A DNA stretch of 64,000 bases from Taenia hydatigena (GCA_036345935.2 JADWOT020001145.1:62001-126000); one strand, 5' to 3'; positions 1 to 13,233 are shown, numbered from the stretch's first letter. Numbers and translations are program-made. Notes: a model not told the origin generated them from the letters alone.

Positions 1-480
1 GCTTCGTTGGCTACAATAGCGAAGGAACAAGGAGCGATATTCTGTGTAGAGTCTATGCGAGTAAGTGAAATGTAACAGCTGGAATGGAGACCCAATCGGC
101 AACCTGCGTTAGCAAGCATGTAAGTCTTTTTTTGTTTTTGCGAGTTTATTTTACAATTTATTCACATAAATGCAGACGAAGACTGCCCGCAAACGCTAAT
201 ATTGCGTCATGTGCATCGTTGAAACTAAATTAAGTCTCTGTCTATGCTGCGCTACCATAATTTACTTGAGCCCCGCTTTATCTCGTCGAAAATGGCACTG
301 AAAGTAAGAGAATGGAAAAATAGAACACCCCAAAGGTGAAAAACAATAAATACAATAGAATGAATGAATCGTTCTGAAGGGCCCAATGATCACCTATTCC
401 CAGGGTGAAGTCTTATCTCAATAGGAGCTATTCATTCGTCTGAGCATAATAATAAGCACGAGAGTATCATCCTGTAATGC
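1..480. other. No gene recognised
   Basis: AT-rich sequence. I see no exon, RNA gene or repeat that I can name. Confidence 0.5.
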
Positions 481-862
481 TTAAAATGAGCTTAGAATGT
501 CCTCTTTACCACCAGCGCCTCTATCTAATGCAAGCATGTTAGTCAGTGATATAAATGTCCAACCAAGGGAGCTTTCTAGGTAGCCATTTTCGGGGCCGAC
601 TGTCTGGTCAAGTGTGGGCTTGGGGCTATCATTTAACAGAAGCTTGAATATTTTGCTGACAGCTAGCGTTTGATCCGGAGTTAATTCGAAGAAAGGGGAG
701 GAACTCTGTCTGCATTGACTGCGTTGCTGTTTCTCATTCTGAGTCACTCAAGTGCAGGTGTTCTACCGCTTTAATGAAAGGCGTGGCTGAGATCTCACCC
801 AACAGTGCATTAGCTCGTTTCGCCAGCATTTGTCTTGTAACGTAATGCTTAACCTTTCCCAT
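481..862 (-). pseudogene. Frameshifted unidentified protein-coding remnant
   Basis: On the minus strand an ATG at 862 opens a frame of about 42 codons, starting MGKVKHYVTRQMLAKRANAL, that ends at a TGA at 736-734. A second frame, offset by one base, takes over at about 747 and runs 88 codons to a TAA at 481, ending LALDRGAGGKEDILSSF. Both have the composition of ordinary protein (balanced charged residues, repeated Leu/Ala helical stretches), and they abut with only a few bases of overlap. The simplest reading is one gene broken by a single frameshift. A small unrecognised intron or a sequencing error would give the same picture. I do not recognise the family, so no function is assigned. There is no hydrophobic leader or membrane segment. 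Confidence 0.4.
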
Positions 863-1452
863 GTTACAACCGCTTCTTTTCAATGCTGTTGACTACGTGG
901 TATGCCCACTGATTTCATGCGATTGTGAGTTGCTATTCATGGATGCAGCTGGCTTCTGGCCCGACTATATAAGATGTGGTGGCGATGGGAGTAGTCATTC
1001 GTGAGCGTTTTGGTGAGAGAGACAGCGGTTTTGTTAAACTAGCGCATTAAAACTACCCTAGATGTGGCAAAATTTGATGGCGGATGTAATACGGACAACA
1101 GCAAGCTTGTGGGTCTACGAGTGAATGGAGAAATAGGCAATGTGTCTAGTCAAGTTTAGGAACCGACAGTGTATGCAACGTGGGATCATATGTGAGTGCG
1201 ATGTTTAGACATGGTGTGTTTCGTGTAGGAATCAATGGTGCTGCAAACTTAAATGTGGCTTGTCCGATTGTAAAAATATGCGCGAAATTTTCAAGTTTTT
1301 ATTTAATTGGCATGTAAACGTAACATCAGCGGCAGAGGTCATGGAACCTCTGCGATGCGGTTATTGTTGCCCATTTGGAAAGACCATAGCAGTCCCTTTT
1401 ACGAAACAGGGAAACATAAGGAAGCAAACAATATCTGGCTCTAAAGTAGTCA
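863..1452. other. No gene recognised
   Basis: The stretch just before the H2B-like copy. An open plus frame from 1260 runs into the H2B copy in a different reading frame and looks like a shadow. Nothing else supported. Confidence 0.4.
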
Positions 1453-1740
1453 GGCAAAGCCACAAAGGAGGCGTCAAAAGTGAAGGTGCCAAAGATGGAC
1501 AAGGCGAAGAGGAGGAAGGGGACCTACGGCATCCATATCTACAAATTGTTGCTCCAGGTGCATCCGGACACGAGTATCTCGTCGAAGGTGTTGTAGGCCA
1601 TTAGATCTGTCGTGATCGACATCTTCGAAGGTATTGCCACCGAGCTGAGCCGGTTAGCGCATTGCAAGAGGAAGTCGATATTCAAGAGCAGAGCGGTTCA
1701 GACTGCTGTGTGTCTGATGCAAGTGCACCAGCTCCAAGTG
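1453..1740 (+). pseudogene. Histone H2B pseudogene
   Basis: The frame starting at 1453 reads a recognisable histone H2B. It has a lysine-rich tail, then [20 protein letters not shown], matching the H2B alpha-1 core (family form YxIYVYKVLKQVHPDTGISSK). After a TAG stop at 1594-1596 it continues IDIFEGIATELSRLAHCKRK, matching alpha-2 and loop 2 (NDIFERIAxEASRLAHYNKR), and then SRAVQTAVCLM, matching SREIQTAVRLL. The C-terminal helix (LAKHAVSEGTKAVTKYTS in typical H2B) is lost after about position 1725. There is no clear initiator ATG, the family-invariant Tyr of LAHYNK is Cys, and there is no intron. The stop, several non-conservative core changes and missing ends argue for a pseudogene, not a variant histone. 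A retrocopy or an escapee from a tandem histone cluster are both possible. No other histone gene is visible nearby. Confidence 0.88.
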
Positions 1741-3895
1741 AATGGAATGGGTGTGGAGTGTAGAGTGAGCGTGTGAATGCATCCCACGGCCCTGTTGAGG
1801 GTCACTGCAATTTCCACCTTCATTCTTGATTGTGTGGCAGAAATATACATTCCTACTACCACTTCTGGCTCGTATCCATTGTCGCCATGCTCTCAGGTTG
1901 CTACTGTTGGTTCTGGCAGTGCCTATGTCTAGGTGTAGGTGGGGATAGGGCAGAGCAAGGACAGGAAGTGGATATAGTAATGGGGCGTGTAAGGATGCTT
2001 ATGATGGTTGGGTCGACAGTGAAGGGGAAAGAGGGAAGAGGGGTAGGCTTTATGCTGGATTGAGTGACTCTTAGTGCTCTCACAAAAGGGCGTCTCATTC
2101 ACATGCCGCTACCTCTCACCCACTCTTGTGCACACATCTGCACACCCCTTGTGTAGACACACACCGTCATAGACAACCGCTGCCACCGACATGGCTATCG
2201 GTTGTGCTCAATTTGTCCAACTTGTCGCGTCAAACTCTTGCGCCATGGCAATCCACCCCACCACCAGTCCACCAATGTGACGTACAAGTGCATGTAAGGG
2301 AAGAAGGAAATGCGCCGCACTCCATCCAAATTCCCGTGGTAATTCTGCGCGTCGTAGCACCACCGCTCATCTCTGCAGTTTCTGCGCCTAAGACAGTAAG
2401 GCAGACCAACACCCAAGTGTCAGCCAATCGACCGACACATCCAGTAGTCAACTATGTACCTTGTGATGGCACTCAAGAGAGCCATTACTGCACTCGTAGT
2501 CGCAAACATAGCCAGTTATTCTGCCTGTGGAAAGGCACTTGGTCGGCCTACTCTTCACTGCCCACCAGCTTCTCCGTCTTCTTCGACAGAAGTACCGCCT
2601 AAATTTTGGGCAGCACACCATCCCGCACGATTGTCACACCCCCCCAAAAACTTGTTCAACAACTCGCCGTTGCGAACGGATAGCTACAGTTTGCAAAATA
2701 TGACGCACATCTTGTTACCTCACGCCGCATTACCTGGCATCTCCACCACCTCGACAGCCAGGTACTCCAGCACAGCAACCAAGTCTAATTATGCATTTCG
2801 TATGTACGAGAAGATGGCGCCTTATTGAAAGAGGATTTATGCGTATTACCTCGATATTACCTCCTCGATGTTCGCACTTATGCCCCACCTCCGGAATATT
2901 GGACCAGTTTTACTAAACCTTGTGTAGTTAATGAAGCGAGTAGTCTAATCATTCGACGATGATAAAAACGCGTTAAAAGGAATGGCTCAGCACATTCGCT
3001 GCTGTTCCTAGACTAACGCCTGGTCGCATTCCAGTTTGCCTATTTAGACATAAAATGCTATGGTGAGGTTTCATGAGGCTGCTTTAAAAAATCTAGCTCA
3101 CCCAAATTTATTCTTCACTTACTCATTAGGTGAGAGGTTGTACGAATTCGATGCACACCATTACGTAGATTGAGATTCACAATTACGCTAAGGAAACAGA
3201 ATCTAATTGAATGGACTTTTGTCCACCACAAATATTGTAAGTACTTTTCAGCTAGTGCAAAAACGCTCCACTTTTGTCCGAGTCGCAAGAAAAGATAAAT
3301 CGCTAGGCATTAGGCCTGCCGATCCAATTGCAATAATCCCGCCAGTTATTAGAAAGGAAAACTTTTAAACAAACAGTCTGTTGGAGCTTAATCAACTTTT
3401 GACATCGCCTTTCTTGTAAACTTCAAGCAAATATGTGCACCTTTTAAGAAATATAAGTCTCAATTCCTAGATATCAACAGAAAACACAAGAATTTACCCC
3501 ACTAGAAAACACTGTAGCTATGCACGAAATGTAGTCTTATTATTAGTCGTAGTCGCAGAGAGCTTTGTGCAAGTGAGTGCCTAGGATGCGATATAGCACG
3601 ATCTGATGATAGGCAATGTGAGTCATACCTGCAGTGAAGATAGGGAGATCCATCGCTGGATTAAAAGGGGGGTGACGCATGGAAAGAATGGCTAAAAGAC
3701 GTTGTTGTCGCATTCTACTTGGAGATACGGATAAATGAAATGTAAAAACAACCTTTCGAAATTGTTTAATACGGCAGCATACATAGTAGTATTAATAGGT
3801 TCTCATTTAAAAAGTGCTTGCGAATTATAATCATTTGATCCCGTTTGTTAAAAAGAATGCATCGCGAATCATTTTAAAACATAATAAATGCATAT
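1741..3895. other. No gene recognised; two overlapping unassigned open frames
   Basis: Plus-strand frames at 2126-2602 (158 codons) and 2454-2828 (124 codons) overlap in different registers. They are rich in Pro, Ser, Thr and His and show no domain I recognise. The two cannot both be conserved coding, and neither has a convincing start or splice border. From 2829 to the palindrome breakpoint at 3896 I see only AT-rich unique-looking DNA. Confidence 0.35.
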
Positions 3896-6800
3896 GACTG
3901 CATTGTTAAAAGCGTGTCCACAACTTGGAATTGTAAATTAAGAAGATTCATAGAGGCGCAGAAACACGGCAGTTGATAGTGGTGGTCACAAAACCTAACC
4001 CCTTTGTTGCTCTTTTATTGTAACATAGGTCCGCAAACAAAAATGCGTTTGGATTCCCACCGTTTTTGGGCACCTCCAGTCTTCAAAGCGTTTTCCTTCC
4101 AATGGAAGCGTATTAGTTATGATTCATTGCACCGCCCACCTGTTAATTAACAACTCGTAAGTTAGATCAAGACGACACACAAGTTAAATTTCTGCAGACA
4201 TCATCTAACTTTTAGTACCAACGCAAAAACAGCAAACCAAACATGACTTTTGAATTTCTAATAAAAGATGTCACACGGGTTCACTAACAGTAAGAACGAG
4301 CATGTATACAGCACTTTTACGTCATTGAATTTGACACCGGTAGTCTCCTTGATTTTAAAGCAATAACTCAAGCTGTAAAGCATTTTCAGAAACAATAGTT
4401 TTCATGAAATTGATGTCGTGGTTACATTATTTTTTCTTACTAGACTTAACTGGCTCTATTAAAAGGCAAATTAGACAGTAAACGGAAGCTGATGCTACTA
4501 TTTGCATCACGTTTCGTTTTGGTGCATAAGAGACACTCAATTTTCCTGAAATAACCAAACAATACTAATCCGGTGTAAATGGCAGCAAATTTTGTTGATA
4601 AAGTAGTACAAATTATGTATTACTATTTCATTGCATAAATTATTCAAAAAATCAAACCCTTCATATTTTCTTTGCAATCATGAAAAGTAGAACCCCGGTG
4701 AAAGGTTATGGCAAATGAATCGCATCGATAAATAAATGGGAAATACACTAGGACAAATGAGAGCGGCCCACTTTGGTCAACCGCGCCAAGGATTGACAGG
4801 AGAGACTTTGGTTGACAAATTTATGGACAACTTAGCATTGTATCAATTAGACGCTAGTTAGAAAGTCTATCAAAATCGCATTTTGGATTTGTGCGACATC
4901 GGCGACCAATGCGCTAACACTGGCAAGTTCTGGATTCTAAAACATTTACTATGCGCATAGGGCACTGAGAGGAAATGCCTCTTACACTGTATGCCAAAAC
5001 CTAGTTTTAAGGGTTTGTATTGGAGGGAAGCAGGCTAGTGCTTGTTTAAAATAAAATGCTTGGACCGGATACTTGCGCGTTGGATGTAAAACCTAGAAAA
5101 AACTGTTTAAGCCCACCGCTTTTATACAGATGCCATGAAAGCTAAAATAAATTTCTGCAACAAACTTAGCTCATAAACGTACCCGATTTCTTAATGCGGA
5201 ATGCTCTGGATTACTTCAATAATATCAGCACAGCTTTACCCCATAAAAGCTTTTGTCCTTCTTAGGTCTGTTCTGATTAAGAATAATGGCTCATTTAGAA
5301 ACAGGTATTACTCTTGGATTTTGGGAGCTAGGAGGCATTTGTTTGCTTTTCTAAAGCAAACAATATTATGATAAAGCACACATATCCAAGTTAGCTTTAG
5401 AATAAAAAAAATTGTGGCTAAGCTTTCGTTAAACGGAGAACGTCTTCACCTCAAGAAACATGGCTGCTTTGATTTTGTAGGACAATCCCCAATAAGCTAA
5501 TGCTCAATAGTTTGATTGGCTCACATAAAACTTTCATGCCCTTTGAGCGCACAATCAATTAACTAAAGCCTCCAGCCAGTTAAGTGTTATAGGCAAAGGA
5601 GACCGCCATCGCTGACAATTTCCTTCGACTTCGTTTATCTTGCTCCCAGACTCCTTAAATATATGCTTGCGCTTAGACCCAACTTCTAGCAGCAGTTTAA
5701 CTGATAATGTGACAAAATGAACCAAAATCAGGTATGAACTTATGGCAAAAAATTTGTTTCAACTTATTATTTTCTCAAAGTAAGCCATCCCTTTTATCTC
5801 TCGTTTTAATATTTAAGCGACATTGCCGCAGATATCGTTTGTGGGTAACTGAGAATCTAGTAGTACTCAACAGATAATAAAAGCAATTGAGTTTAAAATC
5901 TTGCGTATAGAGGATGAGAATTGCGTACCGAAGGAAAGAAAAAAACGTTAGAGAATAACATAAACTTGCTAAACGAATTGTTGCCGGTTGTCATTGAATG
6001 CCACCCTCACATAACATGATCGCTGTGCTTGTTCCCAGATCTACACCAGCAGCTTGGTCTTTTAATATGGATTCGCAACATTTTCAAATGCTTACACATA
6101 TATTTCAATAACGATTACCACGAAACCCATTGAAGGTACTCACTCAGCATGGAACCTCCTTACTCGATGGGCAAATACCAATTTAAATGTTCTTCGTCAT
6201 CTTGGTTTTTGGCCTCATGCATTAATGCTAGGGGAAGAAATGCGGAACGTGACGTAAATATTCTTCTTAGTAGAATGATCTGGAAATTAGGCTATGCGGA
6301 AGTGCAGAAATGCTGACTTATTCGCTCATGACTGATAATAATTTTGCGCCTATAGGAAGCCTAGACCTTAAATGAAATGCGCTATATGAGTTAGGATTCC
6401 CTCACTACTGTCTCGGCTGTCCTTAGCATTAAAAGTTTAATCGAGAAACGACATAAAATGCCCACTTTGGTAGATGAGTTTGTGGTCGATCAGAGTGCTG
6501 CATAGCTAGCTTACGCATGTGCATTCACCCAGGTGCACGTGGTAACCTTTAAAGGGACTATTTAGATACTCATACTTGTACATTTGAAGCCCTCCTCGTT
6601 TGCTTTATGATAGTTTCCTTACTTCAGTGCCCAAAAATATTTATGGGTTTCGTTGCCTCATAAATTGTCAAAATTTCTTTCCTGTTAACCCATTTTCATA
6701 ACAAGAATACTTAACATTTGGGAACAAACGTGATTAATTCAAAATTACCCCTCAGAATGCAAAACGCTGCTGCTTCGTAACTGCTTTAAAAGTAGCGCCT

Positions 6801-9800
6801 ACATTGCTGTGCCTAGTGAACTTGGACCAGAACAAATTTCCCCGTAACCGATATCGCATCATTAAAATCCCTTTTTTGATTTTGACCAATTATATAGTCG
6901 CAGATAATCATTCGGAATAGCAACTGTCTAATTGTCTTTCGCAGCACTTAATTTTGTGCTGTGTGCAGTTCATAATTACAGACTCGGAAACCCGGACTCC
7001 GAATTATCAGCCACACAAGGCAAAAATGCCTAAAAGCTCAATATTTGATAGGCCATAGGCAAAGACTTCTTAACATTGTCTCATTCCTTGCAATCGATGG
7101 CCGACATAAAGATATTGGAACAGTGCTAACCTGTGTAAAGCGGCATGTTTTATTTTCCAAACCAGAGCCATCAACCGGCTAGCCACTTAATCCTCCACGT
7201 GGTCGGCGGCTGTCTGTGTGATGAGCATGTCAATGCCTGTAAAAGTATGGGTATTGTTGTGTAACACTACGTATTCAAGCCATCGTCTTCCACTCCACTA
7301 ATCTGCACTGGGTAAAATCTCACATAAATACACTCCATGGTAATAACAATTCTTAATCTAAACGCACCTTGCACTCGATAAATCCTCGGCAAACTCTTCT
7401 AATATGGGCAATTTATTTGATTTCCTATCCTTTGCATTATTTTATTTACTGCAAACTAATCAATTTAAGTTCAAATCTAGACATCCGCTATTGTTAGTTC
7501 CGATGTCTCTAATCGTATTTTTGTTTTATTTGAATGTAATCCACCAAAAGCTTCTCTGCGCAGTGGCAGTGAATTCTAACAGCTGACGACTTGCACTTAT
7601 TTTAAATGAGAAACGTTAGAAAACTACAAGCATTAGTTTTTGAATTTTGCACTTTGTATCGTAAAAATTTTACTCGAAACGGGACTATGCCTTAAGAGAC
7701 TTTGTTGTCCGCATCTGATGAAAAGATGGCCAAACCCAGTTTCTTACTGAACCCAAATCCTACGTAGGCTTGATGGCTCAAACGGTTATGCATTTAGAAT
7801 CGAATTTCGGTAATATCTAAGTTTTTTCCTCACCTTTAATCAAATTGCATTTTTCTGGCATGTTTGTCTCCACTTATTCCAAATTTCTATCTCGAGTTTA
7901 CCTTCTTACACACCATTCCATGATTAGCGAATTGAGCAAAACGCCTTACCAAGAAATAGAAAATTGCCATATAAGGTCCATAGGCAGTCAATCTTTTGCT
8001 GCCCAGAGCTAATTACTTATACGTTCCACGTTACGTTATGCAGATATTACTATGGTGCCATGTAGACCATCCTGCCATGATACTCTTATGCATCTCCCGT
8101 CACCTTCATAGCACTCAGTTTTGGCTATCCTGATCAAATCGCAACTCTATTTGAGCCTCTCAAAATGGATCTTTTACATGCTTTTGTGCAGTCAACTGAA
8201 ATGGGAACTGCTAAGCCTAGTTTCACATTTAAGCACACTGCAATACACCTCTTTAATCCCATCAGCGTCAGTCACAATTTGGATGCAAGAACTAGAGATG
8301 GTGCTTGCGTTTCACTGCCTGCATAACTCTGCACCCGAAACAAAGCGCGTATCTAACCGCTGCGACTTCTTGCGGATGGATTCGTGACTAGCGCTTTTAT
8401 TGGCTTTCAATTTCCCTCAAATGCAGAAATTGCAGTCTATCGACTTGGTGCAATTGTGTGTAACATGTGAGTCTTTGGAATGACGTTTTAAATAGCCTTG
8501 TGAGTGTTGCAAAATGCGACTTACCTGCCCGCCGTCAGTAATACCCCAATTTTGTTCACATTCCTGGTGGTTAGCTTGGACCCGTATGTTTGGATTGTTC
8601 TACGAAGTCTACACCAAACGTGCTCTCATCATCTTCATAGAGAGTGCCATTGGTCGGCTTCCGTGAGTTTTCCACAATATTCCTACCATCAAATCGTCGA
8701 AGATGATCGCGGTTTAATCGTGATGAAGGTGCAGTAGGCCAAATTCATATGACGAATGACTTTTGCAAACCATAAGGTCGGGATGTTGGCACAACCTGTT
8801 TCCATCTTTTACGTGTCGGACACGTTGGAGTCAATGGGGATCGTAGAATAAACGTCGTTGTCCATTATGGGATGCCAAAACAGCACACCTTGTGATGTGA
8901 ACTACTTGTAGTCAAGAACTGACTTGATATCTGTCTCTAAATTCTTTCTTTGGGAGTCATGATGCGCATGGATTTTGATAAGGTCGGTTTTGATTGGACA
9001 ATCACATACATCGTTGGAACTGGCAAAGTGTTGACGCTACTTATGCTTCATCGACTTCGCTACGCGTAACACCAGTCGTATAGTTGACCCAGCCGGAAAT
9101 AATAAGACTTGTCTACCCTAGTCAGGTTTTTGTAATGCTTCAGCCAGTAGAGTGTTATAAAGCAACCTAATTGCATTTATATGGCACAATAATCTGCTGG
9201 AGAACCAAGGGATTCAAAATACCTTTGCTGTTTGGCATCAGTCATTCCTGACATTATCATCGTGCTACGAATTAAAGGAAACGTCGTCTGCACAGTCAAC
9301 AAGCAACATGCAAGGAATCAGACACCGTTGAATTAAGTAGCGATTTGGCACCATCCAAAGGAAATCTGCTAATAAAAGCAAGTCTAAAAGCACGTTTTAT
9401 TGCTGGATAAGCATGTGCCTTTTACATTCCTTTACTAAAGGCAGGGGAGTTCGATACTACAAGAGTCAGCACCATTAATTTGTAGTTGGACTGCGCTTAA
9501 TTTGGGGACGTGAGAACAGTCACCCAAACATGGAAAGCACTTACTTTCTCATGCATTCAGCTACGTGCTCACACATTTTATGCATAATGATTATGGCCTG
9601 TGTCTTTGCAGGCCCAATTTTTGTGGCCTGCTGGAATCCTTTGTTTTCTGCAAATATTGTCATGCCTCTGCTGAACCACAACGTGATGCACCTGCACTTA
9701 GAGTTCCATTAAGTACTTGCGTGGAATAAATGATGCTGAACCACAACAAATGTATCAGCCTTTAGTTTTGCCACCAAGGTATTAGGTAGTCCGAGTCTAA

Positions 9801-10039
9801 CTTATTTCAGTGAACCACACCTCAGCAAATTCCACCAGCAATGCACATTCACGTGGTATATTTTGCCCGAACCCCAAAACAGACTTTGTTGCCACATGCT
9901 ATACCATCCTGTTGTACAACAATGCACGCGCTATTAATAAGGTGACTGGATTTGGTCGGCAAGGCACGTTGAAGTAAGTCTTTTGTCTCGCCATTAATAT
10001 GCAAAATGCCATGAGAAGAATTATTAGTAGTCCAAGTCT

Positions 10040-10440
10040 AAAGGTTGGTCGATGGTCTCCATTCTGCTATTCCAGGTGGATCCAATTAGCCTTGTGTCAG
10101 TGCATGTCAATTTCAATTGTGCATGCACATACCAGTTTGAAGACCTCACACATTGAAAAGCAGTCCTTCAGTCAGTGGAGACTTATTAGCATCAGTTAGT
10201 TGGCTCACATGTTTGAATAACTTTGCAAAGCATCACAGTATAGTCGCATGCCAAATAGCCGGTCAGTAAGAGTCACTCACACTGGCTGCAACGTGGCAGA
10301 CACGTTGTGGGTTCACCGATATTATCCCAGTCAGAGAGATAACAAACACATTCTTAGTGTGAAATGCCTAACTACGGGACTTAAAACAGTGTTTTGCAGC
10401 GTTCACAATCGGCGGCTCTGCTCTCGATCTGGAGCTTGAA
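10040..10440 (+). repeat. Internal inverted-repeat unit, left arm, copy 1
   Basis: Shares blocks with the reverse complement of 11815-12165. A GAGTCACTCACAC block is followed by CAACGTGGCAGA, then GTTGTGGGTTCA, and later TTCACAATCGGC. Identity is clearly lower than between the arms, with an indel of about 50 bp, so this is an older repeat carried along when the palindrome formed. Boundaries are approximate. It could be the terminal repeats of a roughly 2-kb mobile element, but no transposase or target duplication was seen. Confidence 0.6.
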
Positions 10441-11814
10441 TGGATTCTAAAGGAGAGGTCGTTAAGTAGGAAGCATCCCTCCACTGATGAAACGGAAATG
10501 GATGAGGCTGTCACGTTGTAGCGACTCAGTGAGCAACACTGATGCGACACATTCTTGATCTCATCTGCATTATTAATGAAACGTGGTGGATAGAAGAAGC
10601 GCGAACCTTGGGCGCACGCATAAGTGTGCCCAGATGAGAGAACACAACACAGACAGTTTTGCAGTGGATTCGGTTTTCTTCGATTTTAAAGCCTAGTCAT
10701 TACCATTAATGCATCTTAACATTGTAGCCGCCTTTGCTCATGACGTGTTATCGGATCGCTTATAAGCTTTAGTCAAAATTTACCATTTTTCTATCCTCTA
10801 CTGCTTTGACCTTCCTGATCGGCGCGTCAATGCTGGTTCAGATTGTCAAAGTATCAGCAGCGCGTTTATCTCACTAACTACTGAGAGGAAGAACCAGATT
10901 AATCTACTTGAAAATGGTGTCCACCCAACGCCTTTTAAATCACAGTTTAAACTGTAAACCACATGGTTGAAAGCGCACAAAGGATTTCGATTGAGGCTAT
11001 CGGTTCTCAAACTGATATCGACTGAACGCTGGTTTAAAGCTTACACTCACTGCATGGTCGGCATGCGAAAAGACCAACTAATGTCGGCCGGAACCATACC
11101 CCTGTTTAGATGGCAACATAATGTTTCAAGTGTGCGCAAAGTGAAATGCGAATCGCTACACAACACATATTTGCTGTGGGTTTTCATCGCTGAAAATGAA
11201 AGACCTTTGAAACAGCCACTGACAATAAGCGGCTCTTTAATAGCCCAGTGATTTCGGCACTGAGTGGCACTAATTTTAAATAAAGAAACTGAGAATCGCG
11301 AATCTGTTGTTGTTGCGTAAAATGTAAATTGCATGCAGTTGGGTAGCAAAAACGCTAGCGAATTCTATCCTGTGTGGGATCGCCTGGCCGTTCTTACAAA
11401 GCAGCCTATGCTGCCCATGCTAAGGTGAGCGAGGCAGATTACCCAGCCATCACGAAATTCTTTCACTTAATAGGCTATGGTAAAGCTATAATCTAAGAAC
11501 CTGTGTAAAGTGCAACTTTACAAAGTATGAACAGCGCTTCTTTACTGCACTGGCTCAAAGAATGATAACGGAGCTGTCACCAAAGCTAGTTGACACGTCA
11601 ATGGACAAAGGCATGTAGAAATTTCTGGTGTCGTGTGTAGGTTCCGTAAGAAGGCCCCAGACGTGCCGCTTTTAGTGGTTTCAAATCAGCAAATCTTGAG
11701 AGTGATGAACATAGGCTATCAGCTGCACAGTATGGCAGCAGAAAGAGTCCCTTTTCTTTCGGTTTCGTAGACCCAGAGGTGTATTCCAGCTCAACGCCTT
11801 ATTCCTCAAGCACA

Positions 11815-12165
11815 TTCATGCTCATATATGAGATCATCGGTGCCGATTGTGAATGTTACGATCCATTGATTAAGGCCTTGCAGTAAGGCACTTAACAACG
11901 GAACGCATTTAGCATTACATATTACTCTGGCTGTAGTAGTAATGATGAACCCACAACGCTTCTGCCACGTTGAAACCGGTGTGAGTGACTCAATTTGACC
12001 TCTTTTCTAGCATGCGATTCACTGTCATCTTATGCGAAATTATTCAGCCATAGCAGTCAACTTGCTGCCACTGAGGAGAATACTTTGTTGATTAGACGTC
12101 TACCCCTTTTTAATTTCCTACAACACTCATTAGGCTCATCTTGGTGACCCAATCTCGCCAACCTA
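11815..12165 (-). repeat. Internal inverted-repeat unit, left arm, copy 2
   Basis: Inverted partner of 10040-10440 (GCCGATTGTGAA at about 11842 pairs with TTCACAATCGGC at about 10402; GTGTGAGTGACTC at 11980-11992 pairs with the block near 10269). Boundaries approximate. Confidence 0.6.
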
Positions 12166-12429
12166 TTATTTTAGCCAATCTACTATCCCAGTGCATTGCT
12201 TTACCAGACTGTGGTATTGTGTGTGAAAGCAAAAGTCTGCCCAGTTTCTCGGGTAAAATATATTGCATGACTGTGCTTTGTGAGGTTCAATGCTCGACTC
12301 ATGGAGCTAAAATGGTCTGCGCAGATTAGCCACTACTTGTTTTGGACTTGCAGCAGAACATGTCACGAGGAATTACCCCCGATGGCCAGAGCTATGCGTT
12401 TATGTAAACACATTGTGCTTTTTGGCCCG

Positions 12430-13233
12430 ATCAGACTCCACTCCACGGCAAAAACAACTGGCCTACCCACTTTGCGCTCTCTTGACTTAAATGTGACACC
12501 ACTGCCTCTCATAGATCCACACATTCAATGGTTAGGTTGATTTTTCCTAGGCAGTGTTGCAGTGCATCCCACCCTCGATTAGAAGGCACAGTCATATTCA
12601 TTGATGCTAATCAATACTGTCACTGTCCATGTAGAATGCAATTGGGTCCTCGCTGACAACCAATAGTTTACATATTACCCACTGCCTCGAAGTTCCTTCA
12701 ATAGCGCATAAATAATGCCTCAGTGCGTCAATGTAAACATAATTTTGATTTGTTTTGCTGCTGAGAGGGTAGAACTAGTACGATCTACTTGATCATGGCA
12801 AATGCCCAAGGTAATCTAAATAGCAGGTTAAACGGTAACTAGAAGGGCTGAAAACAGGTGACTGATTTTAAATAGAACCATCACTTTTGCCCTACTATAA
12901 CCCAAACGCTAATTTGAATGATACGATAAAATATGGTGGCTGCTGACGACAAAGTGTTTAGCAAAACCTAGTGATAAATTTATGAATGCAGTAACACTTA
13001 TTTTGCGGACACTTCTGAGGTGATGTCAGTATCGATGAGCAGTGTGCATGGGATCTATTATTATGGCACACTTAGATCGCGTCTTTGTGTGCCCCATTGA
13101 TAAGAAGCGTGATAGATGGATGTGTAAGTGCCCACGCATCTCATCACGCCATGCGTGCAATCGTTGCAGGCGAATTGGATTTGTAGATCATGGTTGAGGT
13201 AGCTCATAGGTTGGATTGAATGTGGAGCACTCT
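12430..13233. other. Palindrome loop, upstream part
   Basis: Unique relative to the arms except for a short diverged match near 12760-12830. There a CTGAGAGG...AGAAC...ATCTACTTGA...ATGG series resembles the arm at about 10880-10925, so old local duplication preceded the palindrome. No coding sequence was recognised before the TATA box. Confidence 0.45.

Larger units (their letters stand above)
3896..12429 (+). repeat. Left arm of 8.5-kb palindrome
   Basis: Position x in this arm pairs with 27,675 minus x in the right arm, along its whole length, with no net insertion or deletion at any point checked (3901, 7404, 8121, 10967, 12141 and 12421 among others). The outer junction is at 3896 (GACTGCATTG, against CAATGCAGTC ending at 23779). 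The inner junction is at 12429 (TTTGGCCCG, against CGGGCCAAA starting at 15246). Mismatches are few and scattered, with one cluster at about 9066-9101. No target-site duplication or transposon end is visible at either junction. The arm contains no gene I can name: its open frames of 60-100 codons are mirrored exactly in the other arm, as identity alone predicts. It does contain an internal diverged inverted repeat. An assembly fold-back is unlikely because the arms differ at real sites and the loop is unique. Confidence 0.95.

Noticed and set aside
2126..2828. Long overlapping plus-strand frames, including a Cys-containing stretch like a zinc knuckle
   Set aside because: Cys/His spacing does not fit CCHC or other zinc fingers, and two registers are open at once, as expected from Pro/Ser/Thr-rich composition.
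7404..12329. Sets of 60-100 codon open frames repeated exactly in 15346-20271
   Set aside because: They match only because the palindrome arms match. None has a domain, splice border or codon-level constraint, so they are not counted as genes.
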